DNA of 5,787 nt, taken from the NCBI GenBank assembly GCA_041653995.1, contig JBAZEK010000028.1:1-5787 (forward strand), in the 5' to 3' direction. Under the pieces are notes generated by a model that saw only the letters and a program-made list of their open reading frames with translations, did not search any database and was not told where the DNA came from. The stretch comes from Dehalococcoidia bacterium. Its GTDB lineage: Bacteria > Chloroflexota > Dehalococcoidia > GIF9 > UBA5629. The position numbers were made by a program, and so were the translations under genes. Below are positions 1 through 5,692 of the stretch, piece after piece (positions within the stretch are counted from its first letter, which is position 1; every line of letters starts with the position of its first letter).

Positions 1-12
1 TGTAGGCATCTC

Positions 13-981
13 TTACGCCGTGATGTTGCTCATGAGATACCCGGCGCCGGTGAAGATGAACGCCTCATCCACGTTATGCCGGACCCGGATGATGTTCGAC
101 CGGACCGTCTCATCCCGATAGGACTCCACTACCAGGTTGCCGGGGCTGTCCGCCGTCCAGAGGAACGACCGGCCGAGGCAGGGCTCGCGGAGATCCTGGC
201 CGCCCGATGACGCCTTGAACAGAAGGGCATACTCGTCGTCCCAAATGTCCGCGATGGTGGTGGCCTGGCCCTTCGCCGTGCTGTCGTAGATCGCCCCGCC
301 GACCAACACCTGATCGACGCCGAAATACTGCGCCAGGAGGCGACGCTTGGCCTCCTGTCCGCCGATCTCGATCGGGTTGGTGTACCTAAAGGCGTCCTTC
401 AGCTCCTTCGATTTGAGCAGATTGGTGAAGACCTTGTAGGTGATCGCAAAGGCATTCGGCAGAAGGCCGGTTGCGGCCCGCATGGCCTCTTTCGCGGTTT
501 CCACGTCCGCGTGGGGCGTGCAGCTTGCCGCCGTACTCCACTCCGTGCCGACATCGGCCGTGTTGGTGATGTTCGCGGTATTGAACACCGCTGCCGCGAT
601 GCGCTTCTCCTGGGCGCGAAGCAGAATGTCCACCGCCCTCATGTTCGCCACCGTCTCCGCGTCGAAATACCGCCGGTAGAGGGCCGCTTCCACGTCGTCC
701 ACGGCCTCCTCCCAACCGTACTCTTCGCAGGAGTAGGTTCCCGTCTCGAATTCCCAATCGGACCGGGGATATGCGGCCCTGGGCGCTCGTTTGAGTTCCT
801 GGAGCTTCAGCAGGGCCTCCAGGGGGATCTTCGGATAGTCCGCCGACTGCTGCGGGACCTCGAAGATCGGAAGGATGCTCAATCCGATGAAGCCCCTGCG
901 ATCGGCATCGAGCATATACTCATACGCCAGCGTGGAAAGATCCGGACGCTGTAAGGTTGTTGCTGATGTAGGTCTTGGCAT
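13..981 (-). CDS. Major capsid protein, HK97 fold (lambda gpE position)
   Basis: 322-aa protein (lambda gpE has 341) in the lambda E position directly after the decoration gene. It should form the icosahedral shell around the scaffold and expand during packaging. Visible features fit HK97-fold coat proteins: a helical N-terminal region with LPIFEVPQQSADYPKIP (37-53), a long charged helix with YRRYFDAETVANMRAVDILL (102-121) and RAQEKRIAAAVFNT (122-135), a central domain with LLPNAFAITYKVFTNLL (173-189, predicted nucleotide-independent coat core), an IWDDEYALLF strand (246-255), and a C-terminal ESYRDETVRSNIIRVRH (286-302) typical of these proteins. The start ATG 981 is fixed by the AAGGAGGT site. 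The gene ends with TAA 12 bases from the window edge. No crosslinking Lys/Asn pair can be assigned from sequence alone. Assignment rests on context plus these resemblances and is strong. Confidence 0.9.
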   Translation of the reverse strand: MPRPTSATTLQRPDLSTLAYEYMLDADRRGFIGLSILPIFEVPQQSADYPKIPLEALLKLQELKRAPRAAYPRSDWEFETGTYSCEEYGWEEAVDDVEAALYRRYFDAETVANMRAVDILLRAQEKRIAAAVFNTANITNTADVGTEWSTAASCTPHADVETAKEAMRAATGLLPNAFAITYKVFTNLLKSKELKDAFRYTNPIEIGGQEAKRRLLAQYFGVDQVLVGGAIYDSTAKGQATTIADIWDDEYALLFKASSGGQDLREPCLGRSFLWTADSPGNLVVESYRDETVRSNIIRVRHNVDEAFIFTGAGYLMSNITA

Positions 982-989
982 TTTATGTT

Positions 990-997
990 ACCTCCTT
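990..997 (-). promoter_or_regulatory. Ribosome binding site of the major capsid gene
   Basis: AAGGAGGT, fully complementary to the 16S anti-Shine-Dalgarno core, lies 8 nt before ATG 981 in the 34-nt gap after the decoration gene. This fits very high expression of the capsid protein. Confidence 0.8.
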
Positions 998-1015
998 GTC
1001 GTTATGCCTTCATCG

Positions 1016-2008
1016 TTAGGTCGTCAGGGCCGAGCGGGTCCCCTCAAGCCAGAGTCCAGCCAGGTAGAAATCGGTGGTGTCCATCTGGCCGTCCGTCGGG
1101 TTAAGTACCAGGGTAAGCGCACTCGGGGATGCCGGAAGGTTGGCTGCCGTAATCGTGAGGGTTTTTTCCTGGAGAACCGCCGTTGCCGCAAACTCAGCAG
1201 AAGTCCCGCCGCAATCCGTATCCCCACCAACCGCCGTTCCCGCCACGTCGAAGAACGCCTCGACGGTGAACGTCGGGGTGATTGCCGGGGAAGCAGCCGC
1301 GGGCTGACCGAGCAGATGGAGCACAATGTCCTTGGCGTCATTGAGATCCTGGGGCAGCGTGAAATGCGCTACGATCTTGCTCGGAGTGCCGTCTGCCTCC
1401 CACTTGATGACCTGGTTCTTGTTGCTGATCTGTGCGAATCCGACGCCGGCCGGGGAATCGACCGCCTTGGTCAGAGCGGTTCCATCCTCCGCGGTGATCC
1501 AGTCGGGGTTGATATGATACTGCGTGGTCTTCAGCGCCTTCTCGATCTCGTCAAGGACTGCCTCGACCGTGGCCCCGGTCATGTTTGAATTGGAATCGGC
1601 CACGGATACGGTTGCCGCCGTGGTTGACTTAATGCCCCACACAGCGACTTCGATAACGTCGCCGTCGGTAACACCGGCAACGATAGATACGCCCTGCGCC
1701 GAACCGGACGAAGCATCCGACACTTTCCCGTCCGCCGCCCCATATAGAACGGTTCCGCGAGCGATCGCCGAGTTGATGTCGCAGGTAATCTCGAATGTCC
1801 CCGGCGCGTTATTGAGCTTCACCGCGACCTGAGCGCCGCTTGCCGCATCGTACTCGGTCACGCCGATGTAGTCTTCACCAGCATCGGCATAAACAACCTC
1901 CGGGGGGTCAGTTGACGTTCCTGGGGAAGCGGTATCGATCTTCACCCGACGATGGGCATACAGGGCCTCGCCTGCAATGAATGTCTTGACGTAATTGACA
2001 GATGACAT
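1016..2008 (-). CDS. Capsid decoration/cement protein with extra C-terminal beta-rich domain
   Basis: 330-aa protein in the lambda D position between protease/scaffold and major capsid protein. Residues 1 to about 130 look like a capsid cement domain of the DUF2190/gpD-like type: FIAGEALYAHRRVKI near the N-terminus, DYIGVTEYDAASGAQVAVKL (47-64), and a short beta segment GDVIEVAVWG (116-125). Such proteins normally have about 110 residues and bind outside the expanded shell to stabilise it. Residues about 135-160 (VADSNSNMTGATVEAVLDEIEKAL) resemble linkers common in phage fibre and virion proteins. Residues about 165-330 form a second domain rich in alternating Thr/Ala/Val strands, with HFTLPQDL (215-222), DIVLHLLG (227-234), FTVEAFFDVAG (247-257) and a final LWLEG (319-323). 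It looks like a beta sandwich but I cannot name the fold. No signal peptide or membrane segment is seen. The decoration role rests on position and the N-terminal resemblance; the second domain's role is unknown. Confidence 0.8.
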   Translation of the reverse strand: MSSVNYVKTFIAGEALYAHRRVKIDTASPGTSTDPPEVVYADAGEDYIGVTEYDAASGAQVAVKLNNAPGTFEITCDINSAIARGTVLYGAADGKVSDASSGSAQGVSIVAGVTDGDVIEVAVWGIKSTTAATVSVADSNSNMTGATVEAVLDEIEKALKTTQYHINPDWITAEDGTALTKAVDSPAGVGFAQISNKNQVIKWEADGTPSKIVAHFTLPQDLNDAKDIVLHLLGQPAAASPAITPTFTVEAFFDVAGTAVGGDTDCGGTSAEFAATAVLQEKTLTITAANLPASPSALTLVLNPTDGQMDTTDFYLAGLWLEGTRSALTT

Positions 2009-2015
2009 TTTCTTT

Positions 2016-2022
2016 CCTCCTT
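2016..2022 (-). promoter_or_regulatory. Ribosome binding site of the decoration gene
   Basis: AAGGAGG sits 7 nt before ATG 2008 and overlaps the protease stop (TAA 2023-2021), so termination of protease and scaffold translation takes place on this site. Confidence 0.8.
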
Positions 2023-2518
2023 ATTCCGCCCGCTTGTTGATGCGGGCAATGTAGTCTGCATGAAGCTCCGGCTTGTCCTGGGCGACCTTTGCCATCGCCT
2101 TTCCCTTCGACAGACCTTCCGCCACCAGGCGATCAACCGCCGCCTCGAACGTCTCCGCTTCGGCATTCGGATCGGGTTCCGTCACCGGAGGGACAGGCGG
2201 GACCGCGGATGACGCCATCTTTCTCGCCATCTCCTCCAGCTTGCCCTTCTCCGCCGCCAGGATCCGGACCGCGGCATCCGCCCCGGTTGTTTTGCCGTCG
2301 GAAACCATTTCCTCCACCAGCGCCTCATGACCCGGAAGGGCCTGCGCCCTAACGTCCTTGATGCGCTGCCTTTCCTTTTCCGCACCTGCCTTCTCACCGT
2401 CGGCAAATCCGGCCGTCTTGCCCTGCTCAATGCCGTCCGTGACGCCGAGCGCACGCCCATCGTCGATGACGGACTGGAACAGGTCCGGGTGTTTGGCCCG
2501 TAATTCTTCTTTAGTCAT
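2021..2518 (-). CDS. Scaffold protein nested in the protease gene (lambda Nu3-like)
   Basis: In-frame internal gene sharing its stop with the protease, predicted to give a separate 165-aa scaffold starting MTKEELRAKHPDLF. Scaffold fills the prohead interior, guides capsid protein assembly and is removed by the protease before packaging. Support: a perfect AAGGAGGA 7 nt upstream of ATG 2518; the start falls just after the end of the protease domain; the product is charged and helical with many Glu, Lys and Ala (about residues 25-105), followed by a Pro-rich linker (about 107-117) and a C-terminal helical segment (about 118-165) likely to contact capsid protein. The layout is that of lambda C/Nu3, where Nu3 is the last third of gpC. 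The internal start is seen directly; separate translation is inferred. It would supply the many scaffold copies needed relative to few protease molecules. Confidence 0.78.
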   Translation of the reverse strand: MTKEELRAKHPDLFQSVIDDGRALGVTDGIEQGKTAGFADGEKAGAEKERQRIKDVRAQALPGHEALVEEMVSDGKTTGADAAVRILAAEKGKLEEMARKMASSAVPPVPPVTEPDPNAEAETFEAAVDRLVAEGLSKGKAMAKVAQDKPELHADYIARINKRAE

Positions 2519-3358
2519 TGACCATTCCTCCTTCAGATTATTCACAAGCTCTGACAGACCGGCCACCCCGTCCGCCAAGCCTGCGGCTATGGCCTGCTGG
2601 CCAACAAATATCCGACCGTCCGCCGACTCCAGGACCTCCTCAACCGAGCGGCCCCGCATCGCGGCGACGGACTGAACGAAAACGGAATAGATCGCGTCCA
2701 CCTGATCCTGGATGTAGGCGCGACCCTCTTCCGACAATGGCTTATGGGATGATGCGATGCGCTTGTAGCGGCCAGCCGTGATCTCCGTCCACCGCTCGCC
2801 CATCATCTCGTCCGCCTTCGAGATGTCCACATGGGTAGCCACCACGCCGATCGAGCCGACCGTGGTGGTATCCCCGGCGATGTAAATCTTATCCGCAGCG
2901 GCCCCGACCCAATAGGCCCCGGACGCCATCATGCCGTCCGCCCAGGAGACGATGGGCTTTGTCCCCCTCGCCGCCAGGATCTTCCCCGACAGCTCTTCCG
3001 TGCCGTCCACCGTGCCGCCGGGGGAATCGATCGCCAGGATCACCGCATGGACCTGGGGATCTTCGATCGCCCGGTCGAACGCCTCCCCGACCTCCCGCAT
3101 GGCCGTTCCGCCGAACAGGTAAGAGAAGAACGTCATGCCTTTGGTCAGAACGTCGCGGATGTCGATGATCGCAACGCCGCTTTCCACCCGGTAGCCCCGC
3201 TCCGCATCCAGTTCGGCCATGCCGCTCTGCATCGCGGACTTGATCGGCTTCAGATCGATCTTTTCCCCTTTCATATGGGTTTCGTACACGGCCCGGATCT
3301 CCTGGAGCTTCTCCGGCGCGATCGACCACGGACTATTCATTATTTCAAGCAAACGCAA
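2021..3358 (-). CDS. S49 family prohead protease with C-terminal scaffold (lambda gpC type)
   Basis: Head maturation protease of the SppA/ClpP-fold S49 family, corresponding to lambda gpC; it acts inside the prohead on scaffold and head proteins. With TTG 3358 as start it has 445 aa (458 from ATG 3397). Numbering from TTG: the N-terminus RLLEIMNSPWSIAPEKLQ matches the usual phage S49 opening; VILAIDSPGGTVDG (106-119) is the conserved oxyanion loop region; MMASGAYWVGAAAD (143-156) carries the predicted nucleophile S146; TTVGSIGVV (165-173) follows; and AGRYKRI (195-201) carries the predicted general base K199, followed by KPLSEEGRAYIQ. The protease domain ends near residue 275. The rest is a charged helical scaffold part with a Pro-rich linker (PVPPVTEPDP, about 388-397) and a C-terminal helix pair that includes KPELHADYI. 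The catalytic dyad is intact, so the enzyme should be active. The gene follows HNH with a short overlap and precedes the decoration gene by 12 nt. The family is firm; the start rests on the ribosome binding site. Confidence 0.94.
   Translation of the reverse strand: MRLLEIMNSPWSIAPEKLQEIRAVYETHMKGEKIDLKPIKSAMQSGMAELDAERGYRVESGVAIIDIRDVLTKGMTFFSYLFGGTAMREVGEAFDRAIEDPQVHAVILAIDSPGGTVDGTEELSGKILAARGTKPIVSWADGMMASGAYWVGAAADKIYIAGDTTTVGSIGVVATHVDISKADEMMGERWTEITAGRYKRIASSHKPLSEEGRAYIQDQVDAIYSVFVQSVAAMRGRSVEEVLESADGRIFVGQQAIAAGLADGVAGLSELVNNLKEEWSMTKEELRAKHPDLFQSVIDDGRALGVTDGIEQGKTAGFADGEKAGAEKERQRIKDVRAQALPGHEALVEEMVSDGKTTGADAAVRILAAEKGKLEEMARKMASSAVPPVPPVTEPDPNAEAETFEAAVDRLVAEGLSKGKAMAKVAQDKPELHADYIARINKRAE
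2526..2533 (-). promoter_or_regulatory. Internal ribosome binding site for nested scaffold
   Basis: AAGGAGGA occurs within the protease gene, 7 nt before the in-frame ATG 2518. Both octamer and spacing are identical to the protease's own site at 3366-3373. As codons it reads Lys-Glu-Glu, a pairing that need not use these exact bases. Confidence 0.75.
3332..3340. repeat. 9-bp direct repeat, copy at HNH/protease junction
   Basis: Second copy of ACTATTCAT, 758 bp from the first. On the coding strand it is the ATG AAT AGT of Met-Asn-Ser in the protease N-terminus. The bases flanking the two copies differ on both sides, so the exact identity is 9 bp. Confidence 0.4.
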
Positions 3359-4088
3359 AGCAGTGTCCTCCTTCAAATTTATTCCCCTTCCTTGCATTTT
3401 CTGTTGCCGTTATGAGTTGGAGGTTATTTTCAACGTGAAGGCCGCAGACATACTTTGATTTAAGAGGGATTATGTGATCGACTACCAAACCAAGTCTTTT
3501 TGCTTCTAAGTAGATTTGCTTGATTTTTTCTTTATCAGCCCACGCTGGCATGGCCTTCATTTTCAGGGCGCGTCTGCATGTATTATGGTAATTTACGACC
3601 CCAGGATTGGCTTTTTGCCACTCCCGCCCCTTCTTTCTGGCGGCCGCCAGATTAGCTTTTCTTGATTCCGCCGCCCTGGTCTTATATTTTTCAGGATTGG
3701 CTGCATAATCCTTCGCCGCCCACTCCCTCTTAATTCTCCTGGTTTCATCCGGATGTTGTCTGGCCCACTCTTTTGACTGAGCATGGAAGGCATCTTCATT
3801 TCTTAGATAATATTGTCTGCAATGTTCACGCTTGTATGCCCGGAATAATTCATCCGTAGAGTAGCGCACCTTTTGACGCCTGCTCCCCCTCGATATTTTT
3901 TTCTTCCGGAAATTTTCATCTTCCGCATATTTCTTTTTCTTATAAATGAAGTCTGTTTTTCTTTGGCACATCACGCATGCGTTATTCCCTGTATGCCTCT
4001 CGGCATCGTGGCCGTGAATACACGGTACGCCCGTATAATATCGCGTCATCCCTGCGGCTTTTGCTTCTTTTCTGGAGATGACTTGCAT
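3345..4088 (-). CDS. HNH endonuclease, probable free-standing homing nuclease
   Basis: Predicted DNA endonuclease of 247 aa (248 if GTG 4091 is used). Numbering from ATG 4088, the N-terminus has a likely zinc-binding motif with GVPCIHGH (C23, H27) and CVMC (C38, C41). The middle (about 45-185) is very basic and helical, with three related Trp units at KEWARQHP, REWAAKDYAANP and REWQKANP, probably a DNA-binding arm. The C-terminal HNH core is complete: VVDHIIPL (D204, H205), GLHVENNLQ (H218, N222), then ENARKGNK (N231, N236). The gene is clearly AT-richer than its neighbours (only 17 of 60 bases are G/C in 3901-3960), a sign of separate origin. It lies between portal and protease, where lambda-type modules normally have no gene. 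It begins at the portal stop (TAGTGATG) and its last 14 nt overlap the protease start. Neighbouring frames are intact, so it is not inside an intron or intein. A role in packaging, as for HNH proteins beside terminase, is the alternative but fits the position less well. Confidence 0.92.
   Translation of the reverse strand: MQVISRKEAKAAGMTRYYTGVPCIHGHDAERHTGNNACVMCQRKTDFIYKKKKYAEDENFRKKKISRGSRRQKVRYSTDELFRAYKREHCRQYYLRNEDAFHAQSKEWARQHPDETRRIKREWAAKDYAANPEKYKTRAAESRKANLAAARKKGREWQKANPGVVNYHNTCRRALKMKAMPAWADKEKIKQIYLEAKRLGLVVDHIIPLKSKYVCGLHVENNLQLITATENARKGNKFEGGHCFAFA
3366..3373 (-). promoter_or_regulatory. Ribosome binding site of the S49 protease, inside HNH 3' end
   Basis: AAGGAGGA lies 7 nt before TTG 3358-3356, ideal spacing, and decides the protease start. 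The in-frame ATG at 3397 has no comparable site (its upstream sequence is ACGGCAACAGAAA), and the in-frame ATG at 3340 is 25 nt away, too far. The site is read as Glu-Gly-Gly codons in the HNH gene, so ribosomes finishing HNH pass over it, which may couple the two genes. Confidence 0.75.
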
Positions 4089-4089
4089 C

Positions 4090-4098
4090 ACTATTCAT
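4090..4098. repeat. 9-bp direct repeat, copy at portal/HNH junction
   Basis: ACTATTCAT on the plus strand (ATGAATAGT on the minus strand) spans the portal stop codon. An identical copy lies at 3332-3340 at the start of the protease gene, so the two copies bracket the HNH gene. The identity is seen directly; any link to insertion is inference, since a 9-bp match could be chance. Confidence 0.4.
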
Positions 4099-5692
4099 CC
4101 TCCTTGTCCGGATCGTCGTTGCCTTCCGATGCCGACTCCGGTTCGGCAGCCTGCTGCTCCACGGCAGGGACCCACAGGCCGACCTCCTGGAGCATCCCGC
4201 GCTCTTTCCGGATACGCGGGAAGTTCTTCTCGAAGTCGCCGCCGGTCAGCAGGACCGTTTCTTCGTCCAGCGTCGAGATGCCCAGGGAAAGCCGCTTCTC
4301 CGCAGCGCGGACCTCCTTCACCGGATCGATCTGGCCGGGAGCATCGCCGATCCAGATGGAGCCGCAATAGGCCGATCGAGTCAGCGGATCGTTGAAAAAG
4401 CCGGGAGCCTGGACGCGGCCGAAGGCGACAGCCTCCGATAGCCAGTTCTCGTAGACAGGCTGGCAAAAGGTTTTGACCAGCCAGGCCCTCCGGGTACGGA
4501 AGAACCGCCAAGACTCCAGCAGAGCGGCCCGGCTTGCCGAGTAGGACGAACTGAAGTGGCGGATCAGGACTTCGTAGGGGATCTCCAGCGCCATTCCGAT
4601 CTGTCTCATAATCGACATGACGAAGGGATCGAAGGCGGTATTCGGCCGGCCGGGGTTTGCGGTTGTGATGTCCTCATTCGGAGCCAGGCCGACAATGGCG
4701 CCGTTGCCGAGCTTGTAATCCTCATCATCCGTCGCCGCCCCGACCTCCTCAGCCGGGTTCCAGGACGGCAGGCCCATGCCCGATTCGGTTTTTACGAACA
4801 CCGTGAACATCCCCGCGACCACCGCCGCCATGAGTTCCGCGTCGGTGTAGCGGTCGAGCTGCTTCAAACATTCGATCACCGGGGAGAGATACGGCACGCC
4901 ACGGCTCTGGCCAGGGCGCAATACCGGGTAGAGATGGAGGACGTTCCGCAGCCCGGTCTGATCGTTGAACGCCGGGAGGACATCCCATTCCATGTTGGCG
5001 GATCCGGCGGTCACGGCTCCGGGATGGCCCTTCAGAACGTGATAGGCGATGGGCGCACCGTAGCGGTCTTTCTCAACACCGCCGGAGAGGGTTGGCGTGT
5101 CCATCGCCCATTTAGGATTTTTCACGCGGTCGGCTTCGATGGCCTGGAGCTTCAGCAGGTAGGGACTCGGAGGCCTCGGGAACCGCGCCATGAGGAAGAA
5201 GGCGTCGCCGTTTTCCAGCACTTGCCGGAGCGCAAGGGCCTGAAGATCGTCAAAATGGAGCGTCCGGGCGCAATCGCATTCCTGCGAATCCGCCCATAAT
5301 AGCCACTCGCGCTCAACCGCGGACTCCCAGGCTTCCGCCGTCGCGTCATCGATACCGAGATACTCCCGGTCGATCCGGGCCTGGAGCTTCAATCCCTGGC
5401 CAACGGCGTTGGAGACGACCAGGCCGATGGCCCCCGTTGCGATGGGAGCGTTACGGATCAGGTCGCGGGACCGCTCGCGGAGCTTCGGCAGATAGGTCAG
5501 CGTGTCGCCGTCCGCGTCCCTGGTCAGAGTGGACCATCCGGAGAGGGACCGCCTCGTCACGGATGCCCCGGCATAGCCTTCGGCATACGCCATGGACACC
5601 CTGGCCGCATACCGCCGCCGGGCCGCTTCCGGATCGAAATACTGCACCACTTTGTCTATGAGATTTGGTTTGGGGATGGAGAGCTTTTTCAT
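4091..5692 (-). CDS. Phage portal protein (lambda gpB family)
   Basis: Portal subunit, expected as a dodecameric ring at one capsid vertex through which DNA enters and leaves and to which the tail attaches. Starting at ATG 5692 it has 533 aa, the same length as lambda gpB. Resemblances to gpB recalled from memory include a YLGI segment (residues 111-114), EREWLLWAD (127-135), an ENGDAFF segment (160-166) in place of gpB's FNGELF, GQSRGVPYLSPV (261-272), a Ser/Tyr-rich SYSASRAALLESWRFF (383-398, gpB has SYSTARASANESWAYF), and WIG followed by IDPVKEV (447-461). The C-terminal 20 or so residues are acidic and Glu/Asp-rich, as is common for portals. The N-terminus (MKKLSIPKPN) is basic. It follows the gpW-like gene with an ATGA overlap and ends with TAG at 4093-4091, touching the HNH gene. 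The family assignment is firm, and lambda-type portals may also be proteolytically trimmed at the N-terminus, which cannot be seen here. Confidence 0.96.
   Translation of the reverse strand: MKKLSIPKPNLIDKVVQYFDPEAARRRYAARVSMAYAEGYAGASVTRRSLSGWSTLTRDADGDTLTYLPKLRERSRDLIRNAPIATGAIGLVVSNAVGQGLKLQARIDREYLGIDDATAEAWESAVEREWLLWADSQECDCARTLHFDDLQALALRQVLENGDAFFLMARFPRPPSPYLLKLQAIEADRVKNPKWAMDTPTLSGGVEKDRYGAPIAYHVLKGHPGAVTAGSANMEWDVLPAFNDQTGLRNVLHLYPVLRPGQSRGVPYLSPVIECLKQLDRYTDAELMAAVVAGMFTVFVKTESGMGLPSWNPAEEVGAATDDEDYKLGNGAIVGLAPNEDITTANPGRPNTAFDPFVMSIMRQIGMALEIPYEVLIRHFSSSYSASRAALLESWRFFRTRRAWLVKTFCQPVYENWLSEAVAFGRVQAPGFFNDPLTRSAYCGSIWIGDAPGQIDPVKEVRAAEKRLSLGISTLDEETVLLTGGDFEKNFPRIRKERGMLQEVGLWVPAVEQQAAEPESASEGNDDPDKEDE
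4098..4105 (-). promoter_or_regulatory. Ribosome binding site of the HNH gene, inside portal 3' end
   Basis: AAGGAGGA lies in the last codons of the portal gene, 9 nt before ATG 4088 and 6 nt before an alternative GTG at 4091. Either start is possible; they differ by one residue. The site may originally have served the protease gene before the HNH gene was inserted (inference). Confidence 0.75.

Noticed and set aside
1..12. Possible start of a next gene (ATG at 9-7 on the minus strand, reading Met-Pro-Thr)
   Set aside because: Only three codons are inside the window and the upstream sequence has just a weak ribosome binding site, so it cannot be supported, although another head gene is expected here.
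511..954. Plus-strand open frame of 147 codons opposite the capsid gene
   Set aside because: Antisense shadow; Arg-rich, no domain, and no convincing ribosome binding site.
982..1015. Terminator or promoter between decoration and capsid genes
   Set aside because: The 34-nt gap holds the capsid ribosome binding site but no clear stem-loop with a T run and no -35/-10 pair.
875..1588. Plus-strand open frame of 237 codons opposite the capsid and decoration genes
   Set aside because: It runs antisense across two well-supported genes and the gap between them, has Arg-rich low-quality composition and shows no family resemblance.
2831..3415. Plus-strand open frame of 194 codons opposite the protease gene
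   Set aside because: Antisense shadow of the conserved protease domain, with no motif and His/Arg/Asp-rich composition.
3345..4091. HNH gene as part of a group I intron or an intein
   Set aside because: The portal ends with its own stop and complete C-terminus, and the protease has its own ribosome binding site and start, so nothing needs splicing out. No intein splice motifs are seen.
4556..5299. Plus-strand open frame of 247 codons opposite the portal gene
   Set aside because: It is an antisense shadow of a clear portal gene in GC-rich DNA; the product is rich in Arg, His and Gly with no recognisable motif.
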